Part shown: positions 18,404-26,998 of the stretch, in pieces
How positions within the stretch are numbered: the stretch's first letter is position 1
How the letters are laid out: each line of letters starts with the position of its first letter
DNA from: Streptomyces sp. NBC_01264
GTDB taxonomy: Bacteria > Actinomycetota > Actinomycetes > Streptomycetales > Streptomycetaceae
Assembly: GCF_026340675.1 (NCBI RefSeq)
Contig: NZ_JAPEOX010000001.1
Coordinates: 5,518,001-5,582,000 of the forward strand
Reading direction: 5' to 3'
Length of the DNA: 64,000 bases
Program-made: the position numbers and the translations under genes
The notes under the pieces: generated by a model
The model's database searches: none
Seen by the model: only the letters and a program-made list of their open reading frames with translations
What the model was told of the DNA's origin: nothing

Positions 18404-19510
18404 ATGGGTCTCACCAGTAATACGGTTCTGGCGCTGGCCATCCTTGCCGGTGTGCTGCTGTTCGCGGCCACGGTGTGGTTCTGGCCGAAGCTCTCGGGCC
18501 GCTCCTGGCGCTCGGTGCTCGGCCGGATCGGCCTCCTCCTTGCGACACAGCTGGCGATGTTCGCGGCGATCGGTCTCGCCGCGAACAAGTCGTTCCTCTT
18601 CTACGGGTCCTGGGCCGACCTCTTCGGTCAGGAGACGTCGATCGGCAAGGTCGTCGACCACTCGATGAGCAGCGACGACATCAAGGTGGTCGACAAGCAG
18701 CACCTCGACGTGCCCGGCGGTGCCAAGCCCCCGGTCGCCGGACAGATCCTGAAGGTGTCCATAACGGGCCAGAAGTCGAAGATAACGAGCCCCGGGTACG
18801 TGTGGCTGCCGCCGGAGTACTTCCAGCCGCAGTACAAGAACCAGAACTTCCCGGCCTCCATCGTCCTCACGGGCTACCCGGGCATGGCGGAGAACCTGAT
18901 CAAGGGGCTGGACTACCCGATGAAGGCCTTCAGCCTGTCCAAGGCGGGCAAGATGAAGCCGATGATCCTGGTCATGATGCGTCCGACGCCGGGTGCGCGC
19001 GACACCGAGTGCGTGGACATACCCGGTGGCCCGCAGACCGAGACCTTCTACGGCCAGGACCTCCCGCAGGCCATCCAGAGCACCTTCCGGGTCGGCAAGA
19101 AGCCCGGGAACATGGGCTTCATCGGCAACTCCACGGGCGGTTACTGCGCCCTGAAGATGACCGCGCACTACCCGCAGACCTTCGGCGCCGCCGCCGGCCT
19201 GTCCGCGTACTACGAGGCCGCGGACGACCCGACGACCGGTGACCTCTTCCACGGGGACGAGAAGCTGAAGGCCCGCGCGAACGTGCTGGAGTCCATCAAG
19301 GCCAAGCAGCCGACCGGTACGTCGTTCCTGGTCACCAGCAGCGAGAAGGGCGAGCCGAACCTCGCCGGCACGAAGAAGTTCATCAAGCTGGTCAAGGGCC
19401 CGGACCGGGTCTCCTCGATCATCCTCGACAGCGGCGGCCACAACTTCAACACCTGGCGCCGCGAGATCCCGCCGATGCTGGTGTGGATGAGCGGCAGGAT
19501 CCAGGCGTAA
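18404..19510 (+). CDS. Membrane-anchored esterase, esterase D/antigen-85-like alpha/beta hydrolase
   Basis: A 368-residue protein. Two N-terminal hydrophobic segments (about 5-25 and 42-62) anchor a PF00756-type hydrolase domain outside the cell. The nucleophile lies in GNSTGGYCAL, and the catalytic His is probably in DSGGHNFNTW. Relatives are feruloyl/acyl esterases and mycolyltransferase-like enzymes; the substrate is unknown. Its closest neighbour is the divergent lysyltransferase-like gene, suggesting envelope or lipid work. The SD before ATG 18404 is weak. Confidence 0.85.
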   Translation: MGLTSNTVLALAILAGVLLFAATVWFWPKLSGRSWRSVLGRIGLLLATQLAMFAAIGLAANKSFLFYGSWADLFGQETSIGKVVDHSMSSDDIKVVDKQHLDVPGGAKPPVAGQILKVSITGQKSKITSPGYVWLPPEYFQPQYKNQNFPASIVLTGYPGMAENLIKGLDYPMKAFSLSKAGKMKPMILVMMRPTPGARDTECVDIPGGPQTETFYGQDLPQAIQSTFRVGKKPGNMGFIGNSTGGYCALKMTAHYPQTFGAAAGLSAYYEAADDPTTGDLFHGDEKLKARANVLESIKAKQPTGTSFLVTSSEKGEPNLAGTKKFIKLVKGPDRVSSIILDSGGHNFNTWRREIPPMLVWMSGRIQA

Positions 19511-19526
19511 CCGGGCGGCCGGGGGC

Positions 19527-20516
19527 TCAGGCCTCCTGCAGCCGGGCCCGGCGCAGCGCCCGGTGCACCCCCTCCGGGGTGAGTACGCCGATCAGCGCGC
19601 CGGTGTCGGGATCCGTGACCCCGATCCGGCCCGAGTCCTCCTGGAGCAGCAGCGCGAGCGCCTCGCGCAGACTGGCCCCCAGCGCCACTCCGGCGGTGGG
19701 GGCCTTCGCGTCGGCGGAGGCCGGGTCGGTGAAGTCGGTGAGTTCGGCCAGGTCGTCCTCGGCCACCGCCGTGACGGCGAGCCGCTTCAGCCCGCGGTCG
19801 GCGCCGACGAAGCCGGCCACGTAGTCGGTCGCCGGGGCGCCCAGGACCTGCGCCGGGCTGGCGAACTGCTCGATGGTGCCCGCTCCGTAGACCGCGATGC
19901 GGTCACCGAGCCGGACCGCCTCCTCCAGGTCGTGCGTGACCAGCAGGATCGTTTTGCGCACGGTCCGCTGGAGCGTGAGGAACTCGTTCTGGAGCCGCTC
20001 GCGCACCACCGGGTCCACCGCGCCGAACGGCTCGTCCATCAGCAGCACCGGCGGGTCCGCGGCGAGCGCCCGGGCCACGCCGACGCGCTGGCGCTGGCCG
20101 CCGGAGAGCTGCTCCGGGTAGCGGCCGCCGTAGACGGCCGGGTCCAGCCCGACCAGGTCGAGGAGTTCCGCGGCCCGCGCGCGGGCCTTGGCCTTCGGGG
20201 TGCCGATGAGCTGCGGCACGGTGGCCGTGTTCTCCAGCACGGTCTTGTGCGGGAACAGCCCGACCTGCTGGATGACGTAGCCGATGTGCCGGCGCAGTTC
20301 GACCGGGTCGGCGGCGGCGATGTCCTCGCCGTTCAGCAGGATCCGGCCGGAGGTCGGCTCGATGAGCCGGTTGACCATCTTCATGGTGGTCGTCTTGCCG
20401 CAGCCGGACGGGCCCACCAGGGTGACCAGTTCACCCTCGGCCACCTCGAAGGACAGGTCCGCGACGGCCGTGGTCCCGTCGGGGTACCGCTTGGTCACTT
20501 GCTCGAATCGGATCAC
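19527..20516 (-). CDS. Glycine betaine/choline-type ABC transporter ATP-binding protein
   Basis: A 329-residue OpuCA/ProV-like ATPase. Walker A GPSGCGKTTT, Q-loop, signature LSGGQRQRVGVARAL, Walker B VLLMDEPFGAVDP and switch VTHDLEEA are intact. The C-terminal 100 residues hold a degenerate CBS-like regulatory region (DSGRIGVTDPDTGALIGVLT). GTG 20516 gives the usual MIRFEQVTKRYPDG. It is transcribed divergently from its permease and binding-protein partners, 133 bp away, so the transporter is split between two units sharing a promoter region. Confidence 0.93.
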   Translation of the reverse strand: MIRFEQVTKRYPDGTTAVADLSFEVAEGELVTLVGPSGCGKTTTMKMVNRLIEPTSGRILLNGEDIAAADPVELRRHIGYVIQQVGLFPHKTVLENTATVPQLIGTPKAKARARAAELLDLVGLDPAVYGGRYPEQLSGGQRQRVGVARALAADPPVLLMDEPFGAVDPVVRERLQNEFLTLQRTVRKTILLVTHDLEEAVRLGDRIAVYGAGTIEQFASPAQVLGAPATDYVAGFVGADRGLKRLAVTAVAEDDLAELTDFTDPASADAKAPTAGVALGASLREALALLLQEDSGRIGVTDPDTGALIGVLTPEGVHRALRRARLQEA

Positions 20517-20649
20517 CCCGCCATCTTTCCCTACCGGCGGGGTCCGTTTGTGAAGGGCGTGTTGCCCGCGTGCGAAGGATTCCGGCCATTGTCGGTGCCG
20601 GGGGTTATGGTCGCTCCTACGTACGATCCGTGACGGGGGGTGAGGAGCG

Positions 20650-21381
20650 ATGGCCGGGCAGAGCTGCCTGATGGCGAACGACTGGATCTGCTGGGAGTAC
20701 GTCACGTCCCGCTCCCAGGAGCTCACCGACGCCACCCTCGAACACGTGTGGATCACGGCCGTGTCGGTGCTGATCGGCATCGCCGTGTCCGTTCCGCTCG
20801 CGCTGCTGGCCCGGCGCGGCCGCCGCTGGGCGGCCCCCGTCCTCGGCATCACCACCCTGCTCTACACGGTTCCCTCGCTCGCCATGTTCTCCCTGCTGCT
20901 GCCCGTGTTCGGGCTCTCGGCGGCGCTGGTGGTGACCGGCCTGGTGCTGTATTCGCTGACCATCCTCGTGCGCAACGTGCTGGCCGGTCTCGAAGCCGTG
21001 CCCGAGGACGTACGGGAAGCCGCGCGCGGGATGGGGTACGGCCCGGGCCGGCTGCTGTGGCAGGTCGAGCTGCCGCTGGCGCTGCCCGCCCTGCTGGCCG
21101 GCGTCCGGATCGCGACCGTCTCCACCGTCGCGCTGACGACGGTGGGCTCGATCGTGGGCAAGGGCGGCCTCGGCAACCTCATCGCACCCGCCGTGAACAG
21201 TTCCTTCAAGGCCCAGGTGCTCACCGCGTCGGTGCTGTGCGTGCTCCTCGCGCTGGTCGCGGACCTCGCGCTGCTCGGCCTGCAGCGGCTGCTCACCCCC
21301 TGGACCCGGGCGAGCCGCGCGAGCCGCCCCAAGCGGGCCGCGCGCACCGCCCGTACCGCCGATGTCAGCGGGGGAGTCTGA
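20650..21381 (+). CDS. Osmolyte ABC transporter permease 1
   Basis: A 243-residue inner-membrane permease of the ProW/OpuCB type. It has about five hydrophobic helices and the EAA loop EDVREAARGMGYGPGRLLWQVELPLA that docks the ATPase. The C-terminus is Arg/Ala-rich. ATG 20650 follows GTGAGGAGCG. The stop overlaps the next start as TGATG, so translation is coupled. Glycine betaine/choline specificity is inferred from the family. Confidence 0.92.
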   Translation: MAGQSCLMANDWICWEYVTSRSQELTDATLEHVWITAVSVLIGIAVSVPLALLARRGRRWAAPVLGITTLLYTVPSLAMFSLLLPVFGLSAALVVTGLVLYSLTILVRNVLAGLEAVPEDVREAARGMGYGPGRLLWQVELPLALPALLAGVRIATVSTVALTTVGSIVGKGGLGNLIAPAVNSSFKAQVLTASVLCVLLALVADLALLGLQRLLTPWTRASRASRPKRAARTARTADVSGGV

Positions 21382-22046
21382 TGGGAGTGCTGGGACAGGT
21401 CTGGGACTGGCTGGCCGACGGGGCCAACTGGTCAGGGGAGAGCGGGGTCTGGCACCGGCTCGGCGAGCACGTGTACGTCAGCGGGATCGCCCTGGCACTG
21501 GCCTGCGCCCTCGCCCTCCCGGTCGGGCTGTGGCTGGGCCACCTCGGCAAGGGCGGCGGCCTCGCGGTCAACGTCTCCAACATCGGGCGGGCCGTCCCGG
21601 TCTTCGCGGTGCTGGCGCTGTTCATGGTCTCCCCGCTGCGCAACGCCGGGTACGTGCCCACCATCGCCGCGCTGGTCCTCTTCGCCATCCCGCCGCTGCT
21701 GACCAACGCCTATGTGGGCATGCGCGAGGTCGACCGCTCCGTCGTGGAGGCGGCGCGGGGCATGGGCATGTCCGGGCGCCAGCTCTTCTGGCGGGTGGAA
21801 CTGCCCCTCGCCCGCGGACTGGTGATGACGGGGCTGCGCTCGGGAGCCGTCCAGGTCATCGCCACGGCCACCATCGCCGCGATGGTCGGCCAGGGCGGCC
21901 TCGGCCGGATCATCACCGCCGGTTTCAACACGTACAACACCCCGCAGGTCGTCGCGGGCGCCCTGCTGGTCGCCGCGCTGGCCCTGCTCGTGGAGGGCGC
22001 GCTGGTGGTGGCCGACCGACTGCTGCCGGGCGCGGCCACCCGCTGA
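21381..22046 (+). CDS. Osmolyte ABC transporter permease 2
   Basis: A 221-residue second permease, with the EAA loop DRSVVEAARGMGMSGRQLFWRVELPLARG and five to six membrane helices. It pairs with the preceding permease as in the OpuC arrangement of two unlike permeases. It starts inside the TGATG overlap. The conserved GQGGLGRIITAGFNTYN loop is typical of the quaternary-amine uptake family. Confidence 0.92.
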   Translation: MGVLGQVWDWLADGANWSGESGVWHRLGEHVYVSGIALALACALALPVGLWLGHLGKGGGLAVNVSNIGRAVPVFAVLALFMVSPLRNAGYVPTIAALVLFAIPPLLTNAYVGMREVDRSVVEAARGMGMSGRQLFWRVELPLARGLVMTGLRSGAVQVIATATIAAMVGQGGLGRIITAGFNTYNTPQVVAGALLVAALALLVEGALVVADRLLPGAATR

Positions 22047-22089
22047 GCGGTACCCCGACACGTTTGCCCACCCCTTGAAGGAGATTGAG

Positions 22090-23082
22090 ATGAGCAAGTC
22101 CACGCGCGCCCTCGGCGCGGCCCTGGGCGCCGTCGCCCTGACCGCCTCGCTCGCCGCGTGCGGTGGCGACAGCCTGGAGAAGACCAAGGACGGGGGCTCC
22201 TCCGCCGCCGCCTCCGGGTCGTCCGAGGGCGGCAAGGGCGGCAAGCTGGTGATCGGCGCCGCGGGCTTCACCGAGTCCAACGTGCTGGCCGAGCTGTACG
22301 CGCAGATCCTGAAGGACGCCGGCTACGACACGTCCATCACCACGGTCAACAACCGCGAGCTGTACGAACCCTCGCTGGAGAAGGGTGAGATCGACGTCGT
22401 CCCGGAGTACGCGGCGACCCTCGCGGAGTTCCTCAACGCCAAGGTGAACGGCTCCAAGGCGCCGACGGAGAAGCCGGTCGCGTCGAGCGATGTGACGGCG
22501 ACGGTGGCGGCCCTGGAGAAGCTGGCGGGCCCGCTCGGGCTGAAGGCGCTGCCGGCGGGTTCGGCGGTCGACCAGAACGCCTTCGCGGTGAGCAAGGAAT
22601 TCGCCACGAAGAACAATCTCAAGAGCCTTTCCGATCTGGGCAAGTCCGGCCTGAAGGTGAAGATCGCGGCCGGTGACGAATGCGCGGTGCGGCCCTTCTG
22701 CGCACCCGGATTGAAGACCACCTACGGAATCGACGTTTCCGGTATCGACCCCAAGGGCGTCGGAACCCCGCAGGCCAAGCAGGCGGTCAAGGACGGCGCG
22801 GACCAGCTCGTCCTGACCACCACCACGGACGCCACCCTGGACAGCTTCGGCCTGGTCCTGCTGGACGACGACAAGAAGCTCCAGAACGCCGACAATGTGC
22901 TCCCGGTGGTCAACACCAAGGACGCCGGCGCCCCCGAGATCGCGGCCGCCCTCGACAAGATCACCAAGGCGCTCACCACCGCCGACCTGGTCGAGCTGAA
23001 CCGCAAGGTCGACGTCGAGCGCGCCAAGCCGGCGGATGTCGCGAAGGCCTATCTGGAGTCCAAGGGCCTGCTGAAGAAGTAG
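22090..23082 (+). CDS. Quaternary-amine ABC transporter substrate-binding lipoprotein
   Basis: A 330-residue OpuAC-type binding protein. A signal sequence ends in lipobox LAAC, then comes a Ser/Gly linker. The binding domain starts KLVIGAAGFTESNVLAELYAQIL and includes NNRELYEPSLEKGEIDVVPEYAATL. It captures glycine betaine, choline or similar ligands outside the membrane. ATG 22090 follows AAGGAGATTG. It is last in the permease operon and followed by a terminator-like hairpin. Confidence 0.93.
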   Translation: MSKSTRALGAALGAVALTASLAACGGDSLEKTKDGGSSAAASGSSEGGKGGKLVIGAAGFTESNVLAELYAQILKDAGYDTSITTVNNRELYEPSLEKGEIDVVPEYAATLAEFLNAKVNGSKAPTEKPVASSDVTATVAALEKLAGPLGLKALPAGSAVDQNAFAVSKEFATKNNLKSLSDLGKSGLKVKIAAGDECAVRPFCAPGLKTTYGIDVSGIDPKGVGTPQAKQAVKDGADQLVLTTTTDATLDSFGLVLLDDDKKLQNADNVLPVVNTKDAGAPEIAAALDKITKALTTADLVELNRKVDVERAKPADVAKAYLESKGLLKK

Positions 23083-23109
23083 GAGTTGCGCCTTTCGTGC
23101 GCCAAGTGC

Positions 23110-23145
23110 GGTAACCGCTCGGGAACAGATTCCCGGGCGGCTACC
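23110..23145 (+). terminator. Terminator-like hairpin after the binding-protein gene
   Basis: 15-nt arms (23110-23124 with 23131-23145), 13 Watson-Crick pairs plus one G-T, with a 6-nt loop, 27 bp after the stop. Confidence 0.55.
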
Positions 23146-23179
23146 CCACACCCTGTCCACGCCCTGTAAATTTCAGGCC

Positions 23180-24370
23180 ATGCCCCGTGGACGCCACCGC
23201 AATCCCGAACCTCTTCACCGGCTGCTCACGCCGAGCGCCGTCGCCTGTGTGTCCGTCGTCGGCGCCGGCGCCGCCTGGCTGCTCGCGGAACCGATGGCGC
23301 TGCGCCTGCTCGTGGCCCTCACCGCGGCCGCCGGTCTGGCCGGCGCCGTCGTCATGCGCTCGTGGGACCTGGCGGCGGGCCGCCGGGTCACCGAGCTCGG
23401 GCGCGAGCGGGTCAAGGACGAGTGGCGCACGGACGAGCGGATAGCCGAGCTCGAATCCGACCTCGAAGAGGCCCGGGTGCTGCGCGGCAAGCTCGACGCC
23501 AAACTGCGCGCCAAGCGGGTCGAACTCGCGGGCCTGCGCGGGGAGCACGCGTCGCTGCTGCGCCGGTACGCCACCGCCGAGACCGAGCGGGCGAGCGCCC
23601 TGGAGGGACGCCGGCTGCTGGCCATCGAGGCCGCGGCCCCGGCCGCTGCCGCCGCTCCCAAGGAACTTCCCGCGGTCAGCGAGGAGCGCACCAGCGCCGG
23701 TGCGGCCACCTCCGTGGGCTTCGCCCGGGCCCACGCCGCGCTGGTGGCGCTGGCCGCCAAGGCGGCCGGGGTCACCGGGCCCGGCCCCGAGGGCCCCAGC
23801 GGCCCGCCCGCCCTCCCGGCCGGCACCACCGGTCCCGGGGCTGCGGCCCTTCCCGCCGGCCGGGCCGCCCCTGCGGCTCCCGCAGCTCCCGCAGCTCCCG
23901 CTTCTCCCGCCGGCCCGGCGAAGTCAGCCGGCCCCGCCGGCCCCGCCGGCCCAGCCGTCCAGGCGAAGCCCGCCGAGCTGGAAGCGCACTCCCGTCCCGC
24001 GCTCGCCGCTCCGGCCCCCGCGGGCCCGGCGGCCGCCGTCCCCGCGCGCCGCCTCGCTGCCGCCGTGGCCCCGTACGCCGCTCAGCGCCGGCCGGCCTCG
24101 CGCGTCGAGGGCGGGTTCGACTTCTTCGGTACGAAGACCGCGGCGCAGGCCCGCGCGGTCATCGAGGCCGTCCAGAACGAGGACCTCGCCGATGTCGTCG
24201 GTGCGGAGGCCCTCGCCGTCCACGAGGCGGAGTCCGCGCAGGGCGGGACGGAGCCGGAGTTCAAGGCTCCCGGCGCCGAACACCACGCCGTGGGCCAGGT
24301 CATCGACCTGACCGCCCACGACGAGACCGAGCCGATCGACGTGGTGCAGCTGCGCGCGGCCAGCTCCTAG
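23180..24370 (+). CDS. Membrane-anchored coiled-coil protein with collagen-like Pro/Ala/Gly linker
   Basis: A 396-residue protein that I do not recognise. Two hydrophobic helices lie near 18-36 and 38-55. A charged coiled coil runs about 70-145 (ELESDLEEARVLRGKLDAKL...). A Pro/Ala/Gly-rich region (about 195-300) carries PAAPAAP and AGPAGPAGP repeats. The C-terminal 90 residues look folded (GFDFFGTKTAAQARAVIEAV, then VIDLTAHDETEPIDVVQL). The layout suggests an envelope-spanning or scaffold protein. The SD before ATG 23180 is poor. Confidence 0.75.
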   Translation: MPRGRHRNPEPLHRLLTPSAVACVSVVGAGAAWLLAEPMALRLLVALTAAAGLAGAVVMRSWDLAAGRRVTELGRERVKDEWRTDERIAELESDLEEARVLRGKLDAKLRAKRVELAGLRGEHASLLRRYATAETERASALEGRRLLAIEAAAPAAAAAPKELPAVSEERTSAGAATSVGFARAHAALVALAAKAAGVTGPGPEGPSGPPALPAGTTGPGAAALPAGRAAPAAPAAPAAPASPAGPAKSAGPAGPAGPAVQAKPAELEAHSRPALAAPAPAGPAAAVPARRLAAAVAPYAAQRRPASRVEGGFDFFGTKTAAQARAVIEAVQNEDLADVVGAEALAVHEAESAQGGTEPEFKAPGAEHHAVGQVIDLTAHDETEPIDVVQLRAASS

Positions 24371-24379
24371 TCCACGGCG

Positions 24380-24419
24380 AGCTCCTGGCGCAAAGTGAGC
24401 TCCTGGCGCAGGGTGAGCT
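24380..24419. repeat. Short tandem repeat between convergent genes
   Basis: GAGCTCCTGGCGCA occurs twice in tandem and a third partial GAGCT follows, just before the stop of the minus-strand hydrolase gene. Confidence 0.6.
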
Positions 24420-25701
24420 AGCGCAGCGAGTCGAACCAGCGGACCGCCTGGGGCGCCGAGCGGATCGCCGAGGTGAAGTGGTCGGCGTCCGCCCCCTGGT
24501 CGACGACCTTCGCCCGGACCCCGTGGCGCGCCAGATCGGCCGCACAGGCAAGGGTGTTGTCGAACGGGACGTCGGTGTCGGCGGTGCCGCCGTAGAGGCG
24601 CACCGGCGCGGCGGGTTTCCAGTCGCAGGCGTCGTCGTTGACCTTGAGGGCCGTGCGCAGGGCCCCGCGCGGGGCGCGGATGTTCTCGTACCAGTCCGGG
24701 GTGAGCAGCTCCTGCGGTGACGCGGGGAGCCCGGCCACGATCTCCTCCGTCGTGTGGCTCCCGTCGAACAGGCTTTCCACAGCCTGTGCATAAGGTGCGC
24801 GGAACGCCTCGGCCGGGTCCGCGTAGAGCGGGTGCAGCCGGTTCTGGGCGGTGAGGAAGTACGTGAGGTAGAAGACGGCGGTGTGCGGTGCGACCCGGCC
24901 GTCGGTGATGCCGGGCAGCTCGGAGCCGTCCAGGTCGTACGGCCCGGCGATCGGGGCCAGCGCGCGCAGCCGGAAACCGCTGCCGGGGCGGGAGAGTTCG
25001 CGGCCCAGGGCCATCGACACCTGGGCGCCCTGGGAGAAGCCGGTGGCGTACACGTCCCGGGTGACCGGGCGCCCCAGCCGGTCCGCGGCGGTCCGGGCGG
25101 CCTTCAGCATGTCGACGGAGGCGGTGACCGAGGACCGGGTGTCCATGTACGGATGCGCGCCGGGCCCGCCCCCGAGGCCCAGGTAGTCCGGGGCGGCGAC
25201 GGCGCGGCCCGCGGAGGAGTGCAGGTAGGGGGTGAGCCGGTTGTCGCCCGGGCCCCCGGACGGGGCGTCGTCGCGGGTGGCCACCGTGCCGTGGGTGTCG
25301 GAGACCAGGTCGAGCCGGTGCGGGCCCCCTCGGGGGAGGACGAACAGGCCGGTGGCGGTGGTCGGGCGGCCCTGCGGGTCGACGGTGGCGTAGGTGAGCC
25401 GGTAGGCGGTGACCCCGTACCGGACGGTGGACGCGTCGAAGCCGAGGGTGGCGAGGCGGGCGGTGACGTCCGCGGGGGCGAGCCGCTCCAGGGCGGTGAG
25501 GGAGATCAGCTGCCCGCGGCCGCCGTGCGCGGACGCGCCGGACGCTACGGACGCGGTGGACTCGACGGACGCGGGACTCCCCGCCGGGGCGGCGAGCGCC
25601 ACGGGCGCGGCGAGCCCTCCGGGTACGGCCGCGAGGGCCACGGCGGCGGCGCCGCGGCGGAGCCACTGGCCGCGGTTGCTCTGCTTCTGCTGGGTCGTCA
25701 T
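24418..25701 (-). CDS. Secreted alpha/beta hydrolase, secretory-lipase-like
   Basis: A 427-residue protein with an N-terminal twin-Arg-like start (NRGQWLRRGAAAVALAAV) and an Ala-rich signal region to about residue 40. The hydrolase domain has nucleophile motif GFSQGAQ, an acid in GGTADTDVP and a His in GADADHFT. It resembles the fungal-lipase/LIP-type secreted esterases seen in actinobacteria. Tat export is possible. Its substrate is unknown. It is convergent with the coiled-coil protein gene. Confidence 0.82.
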   Translation of the reverse strand: MTTQQKQSNRGQWLRRGAAAVALAAVPGGLAAPVALAAPAGSPASVESTASVASGASAHGGRGQLISLTALERLAPADVTARLATLGFDASTVRYGVTAYRLTYATVDPQGRPTTATGLFVLPRGGPHRLDLVSDTHGTVATRDDAPSGGPGDNRLTPYLHSSAGRAVAAPDYLGLGGGPGAHPYMDTRSSVTASVDMLKAARTAADRLGRPVTRDVYATGFSQGAQVSMALGRELSRPGSGFRLRALAPIAGPYDLDGSELPGITDGRVAPHTAVFYLTYFLTAQNRLHPLYADPAEAFRAPYAQAVESLFDGSHTTEEIVAGLPASPQELLTPDWYENIRAPRGALRTALKVNDDACDWKPAAPVRLYGGTADTDVPFDNTLACAADLARHGVRAKVVDQGADADHFTSAIRSAPQAVRWFDSLR

Positions 25702-25773
25702 ACCCCGAAGCTACGGATCCCGGGCCGGCCCCGACATCCGGCTGCCCCGTGCCTGCCCCGGGTGCTGACCCCC

Positions 25774-25989
25774 CTAAAAGAGGGGGAGTTGGCCCGGGAG
25801 CGGGGACAGGGTGAAGCCGTCCAGAGTGGGGGCGCAGGCGCCGAGGGTCACGCGGGCGCGGGAGCCGGGGCAGGAGACGAGGTCCCCGCGGCCCCGCCCG
25901 GCGGGCGGGTCGTGGCGGGCGATCCGCCCGGCGGTGACGGCGCAGTCGCGGCCGCAGGAGGGGCAGGCCCGGCGGGGTGAGAGGGACAT
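25774..25989 (-). CDS. Small Cys-containing conserved hypothetical protein
   Basis: 71 residues, starting MSLSPRRACPSCGRDCAV and ending GQLPLF. CPSCGRDC plus a later Cys (VSCPGS) suggests a small zinc-binding fold, though only one clear CxxC pair is present. I recall similar short proteins in other Streptomyces. ATG 25989 is chosen over an upstream in-frame start at 26085, which would overlap the next gene. Its function is not known. Confidence 0.6.
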   Translation of the reverse strand: MSLSPRRACPSCGRDCAVTAGRIARHDPPAGRGRGDLVSCPGSRARVTLGACAPTLDGFTLSPLPGQLPLF

Positions 25990-26030
25990 CCCCCCAGTCT
26001 GCCCTGCCCCTGCGACATCGGCTCCGGCGG

Positions 26031-26906
26031 TCAGCCCGCGCGGCGGGCGGCCCAGTTTTCGTGGGCCCGGTCCACCCGGGTCCACAGGGCCGTGCGGTCC
26101 GTCGGGGTCAGATCGTCGAGCGCGCGGCCGAAGACGCCCTCCAGCACGGCGTAGAACTCCTCCGGGCCGTCGAGCACCCGCTCCGTGTTCCCCTTCACGG
26201 GGTCGACCCGGCTCAGCACCCGCCCCCGCAGGGCGTCGATGCCGTCCGCGTCGCGGCGCAGGGCCGCGAAGGTCCGTACGAAACCGGAGTCCGCGGAGGT
26301 CGACAGCCGGACGTGCTCGGCCTCGAAGCCGGCCGCTCCCGCCGTCCCGGCGGGCTCCGCGCGGAAGGTCACGAGCGGGGCGGAGCTGCCCGGATGGCGG
26401 TAGAGCCAGCGCGCGTCGGGCAGCCGCTCCAGGGAGTAGGCGAAGGCCCCCTGGCGGTACGGGCCTTCGCGCAGCGGCAGCGGCTCGTGCGGGCCGTCCC
26501 CGAGCCCGGCGTCCACGTAGAAGACGCGGTCACCGGCGGGCGCCGCCCCCGGCACGCGGACGGTGAGCGCCAGGTGGTCGCCGCTCACGCCCCGCAGGGC
26601 TTCCTCGGACTGGGACTCCTTGTACACGCCGCCCACATGGCGGGTGACCTCGTAGCCGAGGTGGTCGAGGAGCAGCGCGAGGGCCCCGTTGAGGTGGAAG
26701 CAGTAGCCGCCGCGTCCGGCGGCGAAGCGGCGTGCCGACAGCTCGGGGTCGATGCCGGGGGCGCGGCCGAGCTGGATGTCGAGGTTTTCGTACGGGACGC
26801 GCTCCAGGTGCGCCCGCTGGAGGGCGAACAGCCCCTCCACGGAGGGCGCGCCGGGCTCCTCGATGCCGAGCCGCCGCAGGTAGGCGGCGTATATGTCGGA
26901 GGTCAT
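26031..26906 (-). CDS. Arylamine N-acetyltransferase
   Basis: A 291-residue NAT-family enzyme. The catalytic triad is visible as C69 in GRGGYCFHLNGAL, H111 in GDHLALTV and D132 in YVDAGLGD. NATs transfer acyl groups from CoA to arylamines or hydrazines, or make amide bonds in some antibiotic pathways. No biosynthetic cluster surrounds it, so a detoxification-type role is more likely. ATG 26906 gives the usual YLRRLGIEEPG start. Confidence 0.93.
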   Translation of the reverse strand: MTSDIYAAYLRRLGIEEPGAPSVEGLFALQRAHLERVPYENLDIQLGRAPGIDPELSARRFAAGRGGYCFHLNGALALLLDHLGYEVTRHVGGVYKESQSEEALRGVSGDHLALTVRVPGAAPAGDRVFYVDAGLGDGPHEPLPLREGPYRQGAFAYSLERLPDARWLYRHPGSSAPLVTFRAEPAGTAGAAGFEAEHVRLSTSADSGFVRTFAALRRDADGIDALRGRVLSRVDPVKGNTERVLDGPEEFYAVLEGVFGRALDDLTPTDRTALWTRVDRAHENWAARRAG

Positions 26907-26924
26907 GCCCGCAGCCTAGGCGGC

Positions 26925-26996
26925 GGGCAGGACAGCGGCCGAGAGCCCGGGCAGGACGGCGGCCGAGGGGCCGGGCAGGACGGCGGCCGAGGGTCC
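26925..26996. repeat. Three tandem 24-bp repeats
   Basis: Units start GGGCAGGACRGCGGCCGAG at 26925, 26949 and 26973, differing at only a few positions. They fill the gap between the nuoD-like stop and the NAT start, both on the minus strand. Confidence 0.85.
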
Positions 26997-26998
26997 GG

